Shown: piece after piece, positions 5,722 through 6,581 of the stretch
How the letters are laid out: every line of letters begins with the position of its first letter
How positions within the stretch are numbered: the stretch's first letter is position 1
Assembly: GCA_029054485.1 (NCBI GenBank)
Contig: JAIDFD010000067.1
Coordinates: 1-6,581, forward strand
Direction: 5' to 3'
Length of the DNA stretch: 6,581 nucleotides
Source of the DNA: Clostridia bacterium
GTDB lineage: Bacteria > Bacillota > Clostridia > Christensenellales > Borkfalkiaceae
Made by a program: the position numbers and the translations under genes
Notes under the pieces: model-generated
What the model was told of the DNA's origin: nothing
What the model saw: only the letters and a program-made list of their open reading frames with translations
Databases searched by the model: none

Positions 5722-6536
5722 GTTTCAGACAGATGTACGAAGAAAAATATATGCGCTTCCCGCAAGGAAAACAAAAGGCGCTTTCTTTCAGCTACGACGA
5801 CGGAGTCAAGGCGGATAAAAGGCTTGTGAAAATTCTGGACGGGTGCGGGTTGAAAGGTACGTTCAATCTCAACAACCTTTTATTCGATTGCGAAAACTGG
5901 CACGGCAGAATGGACGAAGAGGATACATATAAGACCTTTTACGGCAGCGGTCACGAGGTGGCTGTCCACGGCGCACGGCACATATTCCTCGACAAAGTTC
6001 CGCTCGCGGAGGCGGCGAACGAAATTTTGCAGAACAGACTGTACCTTGAAAACAAGTTCAAAAAAATCGTGCGCGGAATGGCTTACGCCTACAACGGCTA
6101 TAACGATAGAATTATCGAAATGCTTAAAACTCTCGGCGTAGCTTACGCGCGTACGACCGATAGTACTCACTCTTTCGGGTTGCCCGAAAATTGGTTAAAG
6201 CTCAATCCCACCTGCCACCACGCGGACGCGGAATTTAAAAACCTCGCGGACAGGTTTTTCGGCGGTTCGCCCGATAACGAGTTCAAGCACCGCGAGCCGT
6301 GGTTCTTCCTCGTATGGGGGCATAGCTACGAGTTTGACGACAATAACAACTGGCACATAATCGAGGACTTTGCCAAGCGGGCGGCAAAAGCGGAGGACGT
6401 GTGGTCGGCGACCTGCGGCGAGGTCTGCGACTACTGCGCCGCGTATGAAAATCTCGTATTTTCGCTGGACGGCGAAAGGGTGTTCAATCCCTCGCATATT
6501 CACGTATGGATTGAAATCCGCGGAAAGTTTTACTAA
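5718..6536 (+). CDS. Polysaccharide deacetylase-like protein (NodB/CE4 fold), C-terminal tail cut by an in-frame TAA
   Basis: 272-residue cytoplasmic protein (no signal peptide). CE4 enzymes remove acetyl groups from chitin, peptidoglycan or xylan through a metal-bound Asp-His-His site. Seen: motif 1 SFSYDDG at 23-29 (D27 likely catalytic base, D28 metal ligand), and motif 2 VHGARH at 83-88 (H84 and H88 metal ligands). A divergent motif 3, RGMAYAYNGY, lies at 119-128 where classical members have RxPY. WGHSYEFD at 200-207 fills the role of the last motif. The ATG overlaps the MATE stop (ATGA, 5718-5721), and GAGGG at 5706-5710 lies 7 nt before it, so translation is coupled. In context it may remove acetyl groups from oligosaccharides taken up for the GH43 enzyme. 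The end NPSHIHVWIEIRGKFY enters a C-terminal strand that continues past the stop; see the next feature. The specificity is unknown, and an AXE-like or a sugar-deacetylase role is possible. Confidence 0.87.
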   Translation: MSFRQMYEEKYMRFPQGKQKALSFSYDDGVKADKRLVKILDGCGLKGTFNLNNLLFDCENWHGRMDEEDTYKTFYGSGHEVAVHGARHIFLDKVPLAEAANEILQNRLYLENKFKKIVRGMAYAYNGYNDRIIEMLKTLGVAYARTTDSTHSFGLPENWLKLNPTCHHADAEFKNLADRFFGGSPDNEFKHREPWFFLVWGHSYEFDDNNNWHIIEDFAKRAAKAEDVWSATCGEVCDYCAAYENLVFSLDGERVFNPSHIHVWIEIRGKFY

Positions 6537-6572
6537 GTGCCATCGGGGTACGAAGTCGCGTTTGAAAAATAG
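6537..6572 (+). other. In-frame continuation after the deacetylase stop (11 codons and TAG)
   Basis: Directly after TAA (6534-6536), the same frame reads VPSGYEVAFEK and then TAG at 6570-6572. Related deacetylases commonly end with 'NP...VWVxxxGKxYKVPAG-x-V', so the TAA stands where a Lys (AAA) would be expected, one base away. This looks like the original C-terminus, lost through a nonsense change, a base-calling error, or less likely read through. The family comparison is from memory. Confidence 0.55.
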
Positions 6573-6581
6573 TGCTTGCAA

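Noticed and set aside
6195..6581. Minus-strand frame running to the right edge
   Set aside because: Opposite the deacetylase gene, without recognisable domains; a shadow frame.

Overview
The window looks like chromosomal DNA of an anaerobic, fermentative member of the Clostridia (Firmicutes), possibly an uncultured gut-type lineage. The evidence is a NuoE/NuoF-type pair of the multimeric, NAD(P)(H)-linked [FeFe]-hydrogenase kind, strong sigma-A-like promoters, GGAG-type ribosome binding sites, AT-rich intergenic DNA between GC-richer genes, and a carbohydrate-utilisation operon. The lineage is inferred from gene content and style; no rRNA or marker gene is present.

Left part (1-1966, minus strand): a leftward operon begins at an extended -10 promoter near 1937-1966. 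It encodes HydC/NuoE (1878 to 1390, a [2Fe-2S] subunit) and then HydB/NuoF (from 1377 leftward, cut by the window edge after 459 codons). All four [2Fe-2S] cysteines of each protein and the FMN/NADH motifs of HydB are visible. The catalytic hydrogenase subunit HydA would be expected beyond the left edge, but cannot be seen.

Middle (1879-2388): about 510 bases without a convincing protein gene, but dense in signals. There is a GC-rich hairpin followed by six U residues on the minus strand (a leftward terminator at 2092-2124) with no minus-strand gene upstream of it. A good leftward promoter at 2257-2285 would make a roughly 160-nt RNA ending exactly there, so I propose a small RNA. Divergent to it lies a rightward promoter (2319-2348). 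Between the two, overlapping the rightward -35 box, sits a perfect 8-bp inverted repeat typical of a regulator operator. The rightward promoter drives a single unrecognised gene for a 57-residue protein (2389-2562), closed by a strong terminator (2574-2612).

Right part (2636-6572, plus strand): a second strong promoter, with a 7-bp palindrome over its -35 box, starts a three-gene operon. It encodes a cytoplasmic GH43 glycosidase (beta-xylosidase/alpha-arabinofuranosidase type), a MATE-family 12-helix transporter, and, overlapping the MATE stop codon by ATGA, a NodB/CE4-like polysaccharide deacetylase. Together they suggest intracellular processing of substituted xylo- or arabino-oligosaccharides, with the unusual feature that the transporter is a MATE protein, a family known for export. 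The deacetylase frame ends at TAA, but the same frame continues for 11 more sensible codons to a TAG. This looks like a recent nonsense change (or a base error) that removes the usual C-terminal tail.
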